This document shows positions 37,744 to 47,616 of a stretch of 64,000 nt of DNA, in pieces. Source of the stretch: Sphingobacterium hungaricum (GTDB lineage: Bacteria > Bacteroidota > Bacteroidia > Sphingobacteriales > Sphingobacteriaceae); assembly GCF_015210005.1 (NCBI RefSeq), contig NZ_MU158698.1, forward strand, positions 812,460 to 876,459. The letters are read 5' to 3'. The notes beneath the pieces are model-generated. The model had not been told where the DNA came from. It saw only the letters and a program-made list of their open reading frames with translations, and did not search any database. Made by a program: the position numbers and the translations under genes. Each line of letters begins with the position of its first letter. Position 1 is the stretch's first letter.

Positions 37744-39065
37744 AAATTCAATTTCCCAGCATAATAATCATTCAAGTATTTTTGAAATAACCATTCATAT
37801 TGCTTGATGACCAGCTGATTTTTGCTGTTATCCCATTTATTTTTAGCGGATAAATAATCGACGGAATTATTTGCGCCAGCATCAAACTGCACTTGAGAAA
37901 TCCTGAAAAACTCCGCATAGCTTTTCTCTTGTTCGTTGAGGTTTTTCACTTGTTCTTCCGCAATTTTTAAATCAAAAATCGCCTGCGAAGTATTCTTCCT
38001 TAAATTATTAAGCTGTGCATCCTTCTCCAGTTCCATTTCTTTCAACGTAATTTTGGACAGATTGACTTGATTTTTAGTAATAAAACGGCTGAAAATTGGA
38101 ATGGACAGATTAAACGATAAGGACCTTCCCAAGTTATCTTGAATCTGGTTGAAATAATTTCCTTGTCCAGAATTCGAGTAATTGCTATACAACCCAGCGC
38201 CCACTGAAAGTTGTGGATAATACGAGGCTTTGGAGACGCGAATACCCTGCTCCGCTTCTTTAATCCGCCATTCCAACGCTTTGAATTCAGGCAGAATACT
38301 TCCCGCTTGGCTGTACAAATTCTTCCAGTCCGAATATTCATTTTGCGATTGCGCAACGAAAGGCAGATTTTCTAGATTCCCCAAATCTTCTTCCGAACAG
38401 TTCAGCAGATTTGCCAGATTCAATTTGTTGGTGTATAATTGTTGCTTGACCAATTGCTGATTATTCAGTTCCAAACTATATTGGCCTTTGACATCATAAT
38501 AATCTGCTGGCGCAATGGCTCCTTCCAGATTCAGTACTTCAGAACGACGCAATTGTTCTTTGGTCAACTCCAATTGTTGTTTGTTTAAATCTAGCATATC
38601 TTGTGCAGTCAGCACTTGGATATAGGCTTCAATCACATCCAGTTTCAGCGCATTGATTTGTCCTTCATATTCCAATCTTCCCGCAGTTTTGGCACTCGCT
38701 TTCATTCTAACATCATTCAAAATCCGCATTCCGTCGAACAATATCAATCCAGCATTGACATTTTGATTTCCCGAAGTAATGTTTTGTTGCACAAATTGAT
38801 TGGTAGTTGGGTCAATTGTTTTTCCTTGACTATACCCATGACCAAAAGTAGCGTCCAAAAGTGGTAGCTGATTTTGCCAAGCTTGCCTATAATTCACATC
38901 ATTGCGTTTATTGTTCAGGTTATTTTGTTGCAGAAGCGGATTGTTTGCTACCGCAATGGCTATGCATTCAGCTAAAGTACGTGTAGAATCATTTCTGTCT
39001 TGCGCTTTTGCTTCATGCAAATAGCAAAATAAACAACTGACGAGGATATATAAATAGGATTTCAT
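37740..39065 (-). CDS. TolC-family outer-membrane efflux protein
   Basis: 441 residues from the ATG at 39065, which gives a proper signal peptide (MKSYLYILVSCLFCYLHEAKAQ). An in-frame ATG at 39101 lies over the -24 element and upstream of the expected transcript start, so it is rejected. Two long coiled-coil repeats are visible (the AIAVANNPLLQQNN half and the SYYPQLSVGAGLYSN half), as in trimeric TolC channels. As the first gene of tolC-regulator-kinase, it supplies the outer-membrane exit for the divergent adaptor/permease operon. Confidence 0.9.
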   Translation of the reverse strand: MKSYLYILVSCLFCYLHEAKAQDRNDSTRTLAECIAIAVANNPLLQQNNLNNKRNDVNYRQAWQNQLPLLDATFGHGYSQGKTIDPTTNQFVQQNITSGNQNVNAGLILFDGMRILNDVRMKASAKTAGRLEYEGQINALKLDVIEAYIQVLTAQDMLDLNKQQLELTKEQLRRSEVLNLEGAIAPADYYDVKGQYSLELNNQQLVKQQLYTNKLNLANLLNCSEEDLGNLENLPFVAQSQNEYSDWKNLYSQAGSILPEFKALEWRIKEAEQGIRVSKASYYPQLSVGAGLYSNYSNSGQGNYFNQIQDNLGRSLSFNLSIPIFSRFITKNQVNLSKITLKEMELEKDAQLNNLRKNTSQAIFDLKIAEEQVKNLNEQEKSYAEFFRISQVQFDAGANNSVDYLSAKNKWDNSKNQLVIKQYEWLFQKYLNDYYAGKLNL

Positions 39066-39085
39066 TAACTTTTTCCAAGTCAATT

Positions 39086-39101
39086 CCATAGGCTGTGCCA
39101 A
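39086..39101 (-). promoter_or_regulatory. Sigma-54 promoter of tolC-regulator-kinase
   Basis: Minus strand TTGGCACAGCCTATGG: the -24 TTGGCAC is perfect and the G at -13 is present, but the -12 C is G. The expected transcript start is about 9 nt before the tolC ATG, a very short leader. Confidence 0.7.
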
Positions 39102-39153
39102 AAACCCAGCGAATTTATAATCAATAGTTTACAAAACGAACGAATTCAAATTT

Positions 39154-39188
39154 GTTCAATAACGAACAGAAAACGTACGAAAATGGAC
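39154..39188 (-). promoter_or_regulatory. Paired upstream activator dyads of tolC
   Basis: In coding orientation, distal GTCC-N6-GTAC (39188-39175) and proximal GTTC-N6-GAAC (39167-39154), starts 21 bp apart. The proximal dyad starts 68 bp before the GG of the -24 box. Confidence 0.8.
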
Positions 39189-39355
39189 AGTTTTTCAAAT
39201 TCAAAAGTAAAAATTCAAAAACCCTTTCGTTTTTGCTAGATTCTATATTGAATCTTCAAAAATATATTTGGTTAAGATTAACAGAATTTTGTATAAAGAA
39301 TTTTTTTATATGAGTACAATAATCATTCATAATATAAAACCTTAAGATTGCTAAA

Positions 39356-40066
39356 ATGACTCTTAAAGAAAAACTGATTTATATTTCAGAAAGCCTTTAC
39401 AGAAATGAAGAGGATGAAAATTATCAAATTGAGCTTTTGGAAGGAATGTCTCATGAGGAGATACAGAATTTTAGAAATAAGCTACCAAATCAATATTTGC
39501 AAGAAGATGTTGAAGAGTTAATCAGATTTTCCAGTGGCTTTGAATTTGAGCCGTTGGAAGAAGTTCGATTTGACAATTTCGCAATTTTTGGAAGGGAAGA
39601 ATTATTTCCAAATTCAATCCAACTTGCAGGAGATGGATTTGGTAATTTTTGGATTCTTGATATAGATTCGAAAGGAAATTGGAATTCTGTTTATTATGTA
39701 TGTCATGATCCTGCGGTTGTTGTAAAACAGGCTGAAAACCTTTCAGAATTTTTGGATCAAATAAACGATTTAGGAAATAATTTTGAAAATGCTTTGATCA
39801 ATGTAATCCATGAAGAAAAGGCATTTGAGATTTGGAAAAAAAAGTCCGAAATTCTAAAAAATAATGGGAGCAATTATAGCTTCCCTCTTAATACCGAAAC
39901 TCCTGATTCATATATAATTGCTGATCTTAAAAATCAACCAAACGGTTCTGGATTTATTTGGGGATTATCGGGTGCAAATACAAAAATAATCAGACCTACA
40001 GACGAGCCCATTTGGATTGTTGAGAATAAAGAAAAACGAGGTTTTTTCAGTAAGTTATTTTCATAA
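39356..40066 (+). CDS. SMI1/KNR4 (SUKH) family protein
   Basis: 236 residues. The block LPNQYLQEDVEELIRFSSGF, then FAIFGREELFPNSIQLAGDG, FGNFWILDID and VYYVCHDPAVVV, matches the SUKH fold, whose bacterial members are mostly immunity proteins against secreted toxins. A C-terminal extension ends in a basic-aromatic tail (KRGFFSKLFS). It sits between the two divergent sigma-54 arms without its own visible dyad. No cognate toxin is present, so it may be an orphan immunity gene. Confidence 0.75.
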   Translation: MTLKEKLIYISESLYRNEEDENYQIELLEGMSHEEIQNFRNKLPNQYLQEDVEELIRFSSGFEFEPLEEVRFDNFAIFGREELFPNSIQLAGDGFGNFWILDIDSKGNWNSVYYVCHDPAVVVKQAENLSEFLDQINDLGNNFENALINVIHEEKAFEIWKKKSEILKNNGSNYSFPLNTETPDSYIIADLKNQPNGSGFIWGLSGANTKIIRPTDEPIWIVENKEKRGFFSKLFS

Positions 40067-40182
40067 GATTGATATGTGGCTAAAGCCGAATGTTTTCACA
40101 ATATTTAAGAATTGACTAAAGGCCATTTCTACTTAAACATTTCTAAATTAAAATCTTCCCTTCTCCCATATTTTCCCCTACT

Positions 40183-40217
40183 GTCCAACAGCGAACACAA
40201 ACTGTTCGATAATGAAC
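40183..40217 (+). promoter_or_regulatory. Paired upstream activator dyads of the adaptor operon
   Basis: Distal GTCC-N6-GAAC (40183-40196) and proximal GTTC-N6-GAAC (40204-40217), 21 bp apart; the proximal dyad starts 69 bp before the GG at 40273. Confidence 0.85.
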
Positions 40218-40270
40218 ATACCTGAATGGGTTTAATAATCAATTCAACTCATTTTCAAGTCGTTAAAACT

Positions 40271-40287
40271 TTGGCACATCCTTATCT
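40271..40287 (+). promoter_or_regulatory. Sigma-54 promoter of the adaptor/permease operon
   Basis: TTGGCACATCCTTATCT: perfect -24; the -12 element reads TATC instead of TTGC. The expected start is near 40298, about 19 nt before the ATG. The flank CATTTT...TTAAAACTTTGGC is shared with the promoters of permeases 5 and 7. Confidence 0.7.
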
Positions 40288-40316
40288 ATAAACCTAGAAA
40301 AAGGAATCAAAATTTC

Positions 40317-41570
40317 ATGGACAGACCGATAGAAAAAAAGTTTTTTACGAGCAAACGCATATTTACAGCGGTTGGGATTATAGCGTTAGTGGCCTTGTTA
40401 GTTGCTAGTTTTTATTTTACGCGAGGAAATAGCAAACTCAATGTGGATGCGGAGCGCATTAGCATTGCTGAAGTAAAAGAAGATTCCTTTCAAGAATTTA
40501 TTCCAATTAACGGAACAGTGTTGCCTATCAGTAGCATCTTTTTGGATGCTTCGGTTGGTGGACGTGTGGAGGAAAAATATGTAGAAGACGGTGCTCATTT
40601 GAAAAAAGGCGATGCCATTATGCGCTTGTCAAATACCGATTTAGAATTAAGTTTGGTCAATCAAGAAACGCAAGTACTAAACTTATTGACGCAATCTCAA
40701 ATCGCTCAAACCAATGCTCAGCAGGTTTCTATCAACAACAGAAATCAAATGGCTGATGTGGAACAAGCTTATAAAGAAGCCGAGCGCATTTATAACCTGA
40801 ACACAAAATTATTGAAAGAGAAGGCAATTGGTTCTCAAGAATATCAGAAATCTAAAAATGAATACGCCTACCAAAAAGAGCGTATTCAGCTAACCAAACA
40901 GATTTTAAGACAAGATTCGACTTCGTCGAATCAAAAAGTTTTTCAAGATCGTGAAACGTACAAAAGAACACAAAACGCATTGGAACTGATGCGTCGCAAA
41001 GTAGGTGATTTGATTTTGCGCGCTCCAGTTGATGGCCAATTGACTTCCTTTGATGCCGAAATAGGACAGAATAAAAATGCAGGTGAGCGTTTGGGACAAA
41101 TTGATGTATTGACCGGATTTAAAGTTCGCGCTGATATTGACGAACATTACATTAACCGAATCTTCCCTGATTTGGAAGGTCAATTTACCATTTCTGGCAA
41201 AGCCTATAAATTAAGAATCAAAAAAGTTTATACACAAGTGAAAGACGGCAAATTTCAGGTGGACATGGAATTTGTAAACGAAATCCCTGAAGGAATCCGT
41301 CGCGGACAAACTCTGCAGATTCGATTGGCATTAAGTGATGAAACAAAAGCTGTGCTTCTTGCAAAAGGTGGATTCTATCAACAGACTGGCGGAAACTGGA
41401 TTTTTAAAGTGGACAAAGACGGAACTTCTGCTTATCGGGTTGATATTCAGCTTGGCCGTCAGAACCCAGAGTATTACGAAGTCTTAAATGGATTAAAACC
41501 AGGTGATAAAGTCGTCATCTCAAGTTATGAGACCTACGATAAAGTACAGGAATTAACGATAAAAAAGTAA
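40317..41570 (+). CDS. MacA-like periplasmic adaptor (HlyD/RND-MFP family)
   Basis: 417 residues. One N-terminal membrane anchor (about 14-35) is followed by a lipoyl half-motif (SVGGRVEEKYVEDGAHLKKG), a long alpha-hairpin with coiled-coil character (about 115-215, rich in Gln/Glu/Lys), the second lipoyl half (LILRAPVDGQLTSF) and beta-barrel domains. It would bridge the inner-membrane permeases to TolC. It is the first gene of the plus-strand operon, 54 bp before the ATPase. Confidence 0.9.
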   Translation: MDRPIEKKFFTSKRIFTAVGIIALVALLVASFYFTRGNSKLNVDAERISIAEVKEDSFQEFIPINGTVLPISSIFLDASVGGRVEEKYVEDGAHLKKGDAIMRLSNTDLELSLVNQETQVLNLLTQSQIAQTNAQQVSINNRNQMADVEQAYKEAERIYNLNTKLLKEKAIGSQEYQKSKNEYAYQKERIQLTKQILRQDSTSSNQKVFQDRETYKRTQNALELMRRKVGDLILRAPVDGQLTSFDAEIGQNKNAGERLGQIDVLTGFKVRADIDEHYINRIFPDLEGQFTISGKAYKLRIKKVYTQVKDGKFQVDMEFVNEIPEGIRRGQTLQIRLALSDETKAVLLAKGGFYQQTGGNWIFKVDKDGTSAYRVDIQLGRQNPEYYEVLNGLKPGDKVVISSYETYDKVQELTIKK

Positions 41571-41624
41571 ATAAAGAAATTAAGTTGAAACACGTAATTC
41601 AACCTGAAATATAATTAAACGAAC

Positions 41625-42293
41625 ATGATCAAAATAACTAATCTTCAGAAATTTTATCGCACGGATGAGGTCGAAACCGTTGCATTAAATGATTTAAATA
41701 TGCACGTGAAACAGGGCGAATTTGTTGCTGTCATGGGACCATCCGGTTGTGGAAAATCCACGCTCCTAAATATCATAGGTTTATTGGATGATTTGGACGA
41801 AGGAAGCTATGAGTTTAATGCCATTGAAGTTGCAAAATTCAAAGAGCGGAAACGTGCGGATCTGCGCAAGAATAACATTGGGTTTGTCTTTCAAAGCTTT
41901 AACCTGATCGACGAATTGACGGTGTATGAAAATGTCGAATTGCCTTTGATCTATACAAATGTTCCTGCGAAAGAGCGCAAGGCTCGTGTAGAAGCTGTTT
42001 TGGAAAAAGTTCAGATTATGCATAGAAGAAACCATTTTCCGCAACAGCTTTCCGGTGGTCAGCAACAGCGTGTGGCCGTTGCTCGTGCAGTCGTTAATAA
42101 TCCAAAATTAATCTTAGCCGATGAGCCTACGGGTAATTTGGATTCCAACAACGGTAATGAAGTGATGCAGTTATTGACTGAATTAAACGAAACCGGAACT
42201 ACGATCGTCATGGTGACGCACAGCGAGCACGATGCTAAATTTTCCGATCGCATTATCCGTATGCTGGATGGGCAGGTGATTATGGAGGAATAA
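41625..42293 (+). CDS. ABC transporter ATPase 1 (MacB/LolD type)
   Basis: 222 residues with all ATPase motifs: Walker A GPSGCGKST (38-46), Q-loop FVFQSFNLIDEL, signature LSGGQQQRVAVARA, Walker B LILADEP, D-loop GNLDS and H-loop VTHSEHD. It is probably the shared motor for permeases 1-6, none of which has its own ATPase domain. It lies between adaptor and permease 1 and ends directly at the first C/G-rich element. Confidence 0.95.
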   Translation: MIKITNLQKFYRTDEVETVALNDLNMHVKQGEFVAVMGPSGCGKSTLLNIIGLLDDLDEGSYEFNAIEVAKFKERKRADLRKNNIGFVFQSFNLIDELTVYENVELPLIYTNVPAKERKARVEAVLEKVQIMHRRNHFPQQLSGGQQQRVAVARAVVNNPKLILADEPTGNLDSNNGNEVMQLLTELNETGTTIVMVTHSEHDAKFSDRIIRMLDGQVIMEE

Positions 42294-42637
42294 TCCCCCT
42301 GACCCCGAAGGGGGGAATGGAGGGAAAAGAATTGAGACGATAGATTGAGATGTGAGATATGAGGCTATAGATTTGAGACTATAAATTTGAGACAATTAAT
42401 ACGAGGTATGTCTAAATAGATTTGAGGTTTGAAAATCTTTCCACAATAGTTCCCCCTTTGGGGGATAGGGGGAATTTAGTATTTAGAAAGAACATGTTTA
42501 CATCATGCATTATTGCTCCGTAGGAGCAGAATGTTTTTAGATAAATAACAGGTAGAAATTTGTGCTCCGTAGGTGCACAACAGTATTGAAATCAAGGAAT
42601 AAGGATAAAAAAATAAGAAACTTAGGCTCACATTAAG
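42294..42637. repeat. Spacer before permease 1: C/G-rich inverted pair and paired hairpins
   Basis: No gene. The C/G-rich element is inverted at 42294-42317 and direct at 42450-42474; between them lie GAGATATGAGG / TAGATTTGAGAC purine-rich repeats. The REP-like hairpin pair is at 42511-42581: TTGCTCCGTAGGAGC and TGTGCTCCGTAGGTGCACA. Confidence 0.8.
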
Positions 42638-45016
42638 ATGATAAAAAACTATTTCAAAACTGCTTGGCGGAATTTGCTCAAAAACAAAGCATTTTCCATT
42701 ATCAATATCATTGGTTTAGCAATCGGAATGACTGGTGCTTTGTTAATTGCTTTGTGGTTGCAGAATATGTTGACGATGGATCGTTATCATGAGAAGGGTG
42801 ATCGCTTGTATATTATTAGCAATCGGGATACAGATCAAGGTAAGCTTTGGGCTTGGGTCAGTACTCCTAAAATCTTAGGACCTTCCATTTCTACAGATTT
42901 CCCGGAAATCGAAAATTATTCTCGCTATGATGACTATAATTTTTTCTTAACCACGTTTAAAGAACAAAAGATAATTAGCAGAACGGCTTTTGTCGATTCT
43001 GGATTTTTCCAATTGTTTACTATGCCGGTCTTAAAGGGTGATATTAATCAAGTATTTGACGACCCCTATTCGATTGTCCTTACAGAAAGTTATGCAAAAT
43101 CACTTTTTGGTGATGAAGATCCTATTGGAAAAATTATCCGGATTGATTCGGTCGATCAAGTAGCCGTTAAAGCAGTTCTAAAAGATTTGCCCGCCAATAC
43201 GCAATTTAAATTCCAAAGTCTTTTGCCTTGGTCTTATGCTAGAAAAATCGGATATGTTGACGATAACTGGAGCAACAATTCAATATTCACTTTTATTCTT
43301 TTGAAAAAGGATGCTATGCTGGAAGCATTCAATCAAAAGATAAAAAAATATATAAGCGATCATGTCAACACAGGTGATAACTACATCAAAAACACAGGTG
43401 AGATTTTTGCATTTCCATTTAGAGACATGTATCTGTATAACAAAGGGGAAGGTGGCAATTATACCTCTGGCAGGATAGATTTAGTTAGGCTATTCTCCTA
43501 TATAGGATTTTTTATTTTGGCTGTGGCTTGCATTAATTTTATGAATTTGAGCACTGCCAAATCCGAAAAAAGAGCTAAAGAGGTCGGGGTAAGAAAAGTC
43601 GTCGGAGCAAATAAAAAAAGCCTGATCTTCCAGTTCTTGACAGAAAGTATTTTAATCAGCTTAGTATCGGTAATTATAGCTTTATTTATCGTACAGCTCA
43701 GCTTATCTTCTTTTAATGAGCTGGTTGAAAAAAACTTGTCTCTTTCGGTATTCGAACCGCAAACATGGGCATTCGTCCTACTTTTTGCGTTACTGATCGG
43801 AATTCTATCTGGAATCTATCCAGCATTTTTCTTATCGTCTTTTAATCCGATCAAAACATTAAAAGGAAAAATAAATGCTACTAGAAAAGGATTTAGTGTT
43901 CGATCAATCTTGGTTGTCATTCAATTCAGTATAGCGATTATCCTAATCATTTCAACGCTCATTGTTTATCAACAAATTCAACATACGAAAAACAGATCGC
44001 GTGGATATGATGATAATGGATTGGTTTACACACAAATGAAGGGAAGCATTGAGAAAAATTATAACTTAATCCGTTCCGAATTATTGGCAAGCAATGCAAT
44101 AACTTCCATTTCAAAAAACATGTCACCGATTACTGATCTATATAGCAGTGGATGGGGATTTACTTCTGCTTATTCTTCAGAAGAAGATAAGAAAACCCAA
44201 TACAATAGATTTAGTACAGATGCGGACGGAATAAAAAATCTTGGCCTAATTTTAGTCGAAGGACGCGATATCGATGTATACACGTATCCTACCGATAGTT
44301 TAGCCGTTTTACTTACTGAATCTGCTGTAAAAAAATTACACTTAGAAAATCCAATTGGTGAAACGATCGATGGCGACGGTGAAAAACGAAAAGTTGTGGG
44401 AGTGGTAAAAGATTTTATCATAAACTCTCCTTATAGTAATATAGATCCCATGGTTATCATGGGACCAAAATCTTGGGCTACGACAATACATTACCGGCTG
44501 AACCCTGATCGACCTATTGATCAGAATCTGAAAACCATCGAGAATGTATTTAAAAAATTCAATCCAGACTATCCCTTCGAATACGAATTCATTGATAAAA
44601 CCTACCAAAGCAAATTCAGTGAAACACAAGCTATAGGAACATTATCTATGCTATTTGCTGGTTTGACCATCTTCATATCCTGTTTAGGGCTTTTAGCCTT
44701 AATCGCTTACATTGCAGAAACTCGCACAAAAGAAATTGCTGTCCGCAAGGTGCTTGGCGCGAGCATGCAACAGATTACTTCCCTACTATCCACAGATTTT
44801 ATCAAACTGGTCATTTTATCAATACTGATTGCCTCTCCTATCGCTTGGTGGGCAATGGACAATTGGCTCAAAGATTTCAGCTACCGCATCGATATCAAAT
44901 GGTATTATTTTGTGATTGCTGGCGTAATGGCAATTCTGATTTCGCTTGCAACAATTAGCTTTCAATCCATTAAAGCTGCGTTGGCAAATCCGGTGAAGAG
45001 CTTGAGGAATGAGTAG
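42638..45016 (+). CDS. Double-FtsX ABC permease 1
   Basis: 792 residues. The layout is that of a fused pair of MacB_PCD/FtsX units: an N-terminal membrane helix (INIIGLAIGMTGALLIALWL), a large periplasmic domain, three helices with the coupling motif KEVGVRKVVGA (near 313), then a second periplasmic domain and FtsX with KEIAVRKVLGA (near 697). It ends in ANPVKSLRNE. One chain thus supplies all eight membrane helices and no ATPase, so it must borrow ATPase 1, encoded upstream. Confidence 0.9.
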   Translation: MIKNYFKTAWRNLLKNKAFSIINIIGLAIGMTGALLIALWLQNMLTMDRYHEKGDRLYIISNRDTDQGKLWAWVSTPKILGPSISTDFPEIENYSRYDDYNFFLTTFKEQKIISRTAFVDSGFFQLFTMPVLKGDINQVFDDPYSIVLTESYAKSLFGDEDPIGKIIRIDSVDQVAVKAVLKDLPANTQFKFQSLLPWSYARKIGYVDDNWSNNSIFTFILLKKDAMLEAFNQKIKKYISDHVNTGDNYIKNTGEIFAFPFRDMYLYNKGEGGNYTSGRIDLVRLFSYIGFFILAVACINFMNLSTAKSEKRAKEVGVRKVVGANKKSLIFQFLTESILISLVSVIIALFIVQLSLSSFNELVEKNLSLSVFEPQTWAFVLLFALLIGILSGIYPAFFLSSFNPIKTLKGKINATRKGFSVRSILVVIQFSIAIILIISTLIVYQQIQHTKNRSRGYDDNGLVYTQMKGSIEKNYNLIRSELLASNAITSISKNMSPITDLYSSGWGFTSAYSSEEDKKTQYNRFSTDADGIKNLGLILVEGRDIDVYTYPTDSLAVLLTESAVKKLHLENPIGETIDGDGEKRKVVGVVKDFIINSPYSNIDPMVIMGPKSWATTIHYRLNPDRPIDQNLKTIENVFKKFNPDYPFEYEFIDKTYQSKFSETQAIGTLSMLFAGLTIFISCLGLLALIAYIAETRTKEIAVRKVLGASMQQITSLLSTDFIKLVILSILIASPIAWWAMDNWLKDFSYRIDIKWYYFVIAGVMAILISLATISFQSIKAALANPVKSLRNE

Positions 45017-45216
45017 AGGTGAGATTTGAGACGATAGATGTGAGATATGAGTATTTAGTATTTAGTATTTAGAAATAACAAATCTATTGTAAGCATTATT
45101 GCTCCGTAGGAGCAGAATGTTTGTAGATAAATAATAAGATAGAAATTTGTGCTCCGTAGGTGCACAACAATTTTAGGAATAAAGAGCAAAGGATAAGGAA
45201 CAAAGAAGATACTAAC
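45017..45216. repeat. Spacer 1/2: TATTTAG run and paired hairpins
   Basis: Three TATTTAG heptamers (45052-45072) and the REP-like hairpin pair (45097-45168). No C/G-rich element. A longer open frame from 45160 would start inside the hairpin pair, so it is rejected in favour of the ATG at 45217. Confidence 0.8.
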
Positions 45217-47616
45217 ATGATAAAAAACTATATAAAAATCGCGTGGCGGAGTATAAAATCTAATCGATTGTTTAGTCTTTTAAATATTTTCGGTTTGGCG
45301 ATTAGCCTTGCGGTAGCAATTCTTTTGATAGCTTATGCAAATCAGAAATTAAGCTTTAATAAATCTTTCGAAAACGGTTCGAATATTTTCCGTGTAAACA
45401 TGGAGACCACCGAAGAATACAATTTCGAAAAATGGTCAACTATTCCAAATTCAGTTGGTCCAGCTATGCTGAACGATGTCTCAGGAATTGAAGCTGTAAG
45501 TCGACTCGTGCGATTAGGTTTTGGTAGCAAGGCTTCCATCTTTGTAAATAACAAAAGCTTTGCAGAAAGAAACATTTATCTGACGGACTCTTCATTTTTT
45601 CAGATGTTCGATATGGAGTTTATCGAAGGTGATCGAAAGTCAGCCTTTAGTAAGCCAAAAAGTGTGGTTATTTCTGAATCTCAAAAAGTAAAGATCTTCG
45701 GCAATCAACCAGCCTTCGATCAGACCATGATTATAAATCAACAAGATACGTTAACAATATCTGGGGTTTTCGCCGACCTGCCCAAAAACACTTCATTTGA
45801 CGGAGATATCTATACGAATATAATGGATTCTTGGATGGGTAAAAACGTCTATTGGTCAAACGCGAGCTATCAAACATTCTGTCTTCTTAATCCAAATGCA
45901 AATGTGGATGTAGTTCAGAAAGAAACGACTGCTTTGATTGACAAATATGTTCCTAAAGAAGATCAGTATTTTACCAAATTTATTCTCCAACCGTTGGCAG
46001 ACATTCATTTATATTCCAATGATGTAAAATATGGCGATTTTTCAAAGTCTGGAAATATTAATGCCGTTAAAATTGTCGTTGCTTTATCAATTCTCATTCT
46101 CTTAATTGCATGCATTAATTATATGAACCTAGCGACAGCCCGTTCTCAAAAAAATGCGAAAGAAGTGGGTGTAAATAAAGTATTAGGAGCGAAGAAAAAT
46201 CAAATAGCCATTCGCTTTTATACCGAAACGGCCATTATATCGCTAATTTCAATCCTGATCGGATTTATTTTGGGAACTCTTTTAATACCTGTTTTTAATG
46301 CATTAATCGGTTCTGATTTATCTATCAAAGAGTTAATCAATTCAAAAAACTTAATCTTGTGTTTTGTTATTTGGTGTTCAATAACCTTGATTGGGGGTAG
46401 TTATCCAGCATTGTTTATGTCCAAAATTCCAACTTTGGTTTTGATGAACAAGAACAATCTGAAAAACAATGCCTCGCAGATTGTTCGGAAAGGCTTGGTC
46501 GTGTTTCAATTTACATGTACAATCGTGTTGATTATTTGTGTTCTAATAATTTCATTACAGATGAGGCATGTTAGAGAAAAAGATTTAGGATTCCAGCCCG
46601 ACAATGCAATCTCAATCTCGTTAAACGCCATCAACAGTTCCGCAGATTACAGGGCAATTAGAAATTCCATACAAGAACTTCCAGAGACCGAATCATTTGT
46701 GGCATTACAATCTATTCCTGGTAATGGAGAGAGCGGAAAAAACATCAGAAGATTAGGAGACGAAAGTGTAGGCCTACCAATACGCACAAACAGTAGCGGT
46801 GGAGCAGTGATCGGCCCTCTACAGTTACACTTATTGGCTGGCAAAGATTTGCCAAATGACATTTCAAAAACAGATTCAACCTGTTATATACTCATCAATG
46901 AAATTGTTTGTTCCTATTTGGGTTTTAAAACACCTGAAGAGGCAATCGGTCAAAACGCACAAACCCAAATGGGCACGACATCCATGATTGTCGGTGTAGT
47001 CAGGAACTTTAATTTCAAAAGTTTAAAAGAGCCAATCGGACCATACTTATTTTATAAAATGAACAATCCTTCCGAAGGAATTAATGATTTAGTAGTCCGC
47101 TATTCATCAAGTAATGTGTCGAACTACGTGAATAAACTTCAATCCATATTTACAAAACAGATTCCAAACACAATATTTGATTATCAGTTTATGGATGATT
47201 ATCTAAAAGAACAATATGTAGCCGAAGATAGAACGAATAATATTATTACCACGTTTTCATTGCTTACGATTATCGTTGCTTGTTTGGGTTTGTTGGGCTT
47301 AGTTATTTTCGTCGCTGAACAGCGAAGCAAAGAAATAAGCATCCGCAAAGTCTTGGGGGCAAGTTTTTCTAAAATCATTTACTTATTAGCAGGAAATTTT
47401 TTAGGCTTGGTGCTAATCGCTCTATGCCTAGCAATTCCATTAGGCTATTGGATTTCCACGCTTTGGTTAAATGGCTTTTCGGATAGAATAACAATTCCCT
47501 GGTGGTCTTTCGTCATTGCGGGAGCATTCTCTATTGGCATCACGGCTTTGACTATCGGTTATCAAGCCATTCGATCTGCTTTAGCTAATCCCGTAGATAG
47601 CTTGAGGAATGAGTAG
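45217..47616 (+). CDS. Double-FtsX ABC permease 2
   Basis: 799 residues, started at 45217 because MIKNYIKIAWRSI aligns with the starts of permeases 1, 5 and 6. Eight membrane helices and two periplasmic domains as in its neighbours. The first coupling motif is KEVGVNKVLGA, with Asn where all the other permeases have Arg; the second is KEISIRKVLGA (near 704). The C-terminus is ANPVDSLRNE. Same operon as the adaptor, with a 200-bp repeat-bearing gap before it. Confidence 0.9.
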   Translation: MIKNYIKIAWRSIKSNRLFSLLNIFGLAISLAVAILLIAYANQKLSFNKSFENGSNIFRVNMETTEEYNFEKWSTIPNSVGPAMLNDVSGIEAVSRLVRLGFGSKASIFVNNKSFAERNIYLTDSSFFQMFDMEFIEGDRKSAFSKPKSVVISESQKVKIFGNQPAFDQTMIINQQDTLTISGVFADLPKNTSFDGDIYTNIMDSWMGKNVYWSNASYQTFCLLNPNANVDVVQKETTALIDKYVPKEDQYFTKFILQPLADIHLYSNDVKYGDFSKSGNINAVKIVVALSILILLIACINYMNLATARSQKNAKEVGVNKVLGAKKNQIAIRFYTETAIISLISILIGFILGTLLIPVFNALIGSDLSIKELINSKNLILCFVIWCSITLIGGSYPALFMSKIPTLVLMNKNNLKNNASQIVRKGLVVFQFTCTIVLIICVLIISLQMRHVREKDLGFQPDNAISISLNAINSSADYRAIRNSIQELPETESFVALQSIPGNGESGKNIRRLGDESVGLPIRTNSSGGAVIGPLQLHLLAGKDLPNDISKTDSTCYILINEIVCSYLGFKTPEEAIGQNAQTQMGTTSMIVGVVRNFNFKSLKEPIGPYLFYKMNNPSEGINDLVVRYSSSNVSNYVNKLQSIFTKQIPNTIFDYQFMDDYLKEQYVAEDRTNNIITTFSLLTIIVACLGLLGLVIFVAEQRSKEISIRKVLGASFSKIIYLLAGNFLGLVLIALCLAIPLGYWISTLWLNGFSDRITIPWWSFVIAGAFSIGITALTIGYQAIRSALANPVDSLRNE

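Noticed and set aside
45160..45216. 19-residue N-terminal extension of permease 2
   Set aside because: It starts inside the twin-hairpin repeat and precedes the MIKNYIK start shared by the paralogues.
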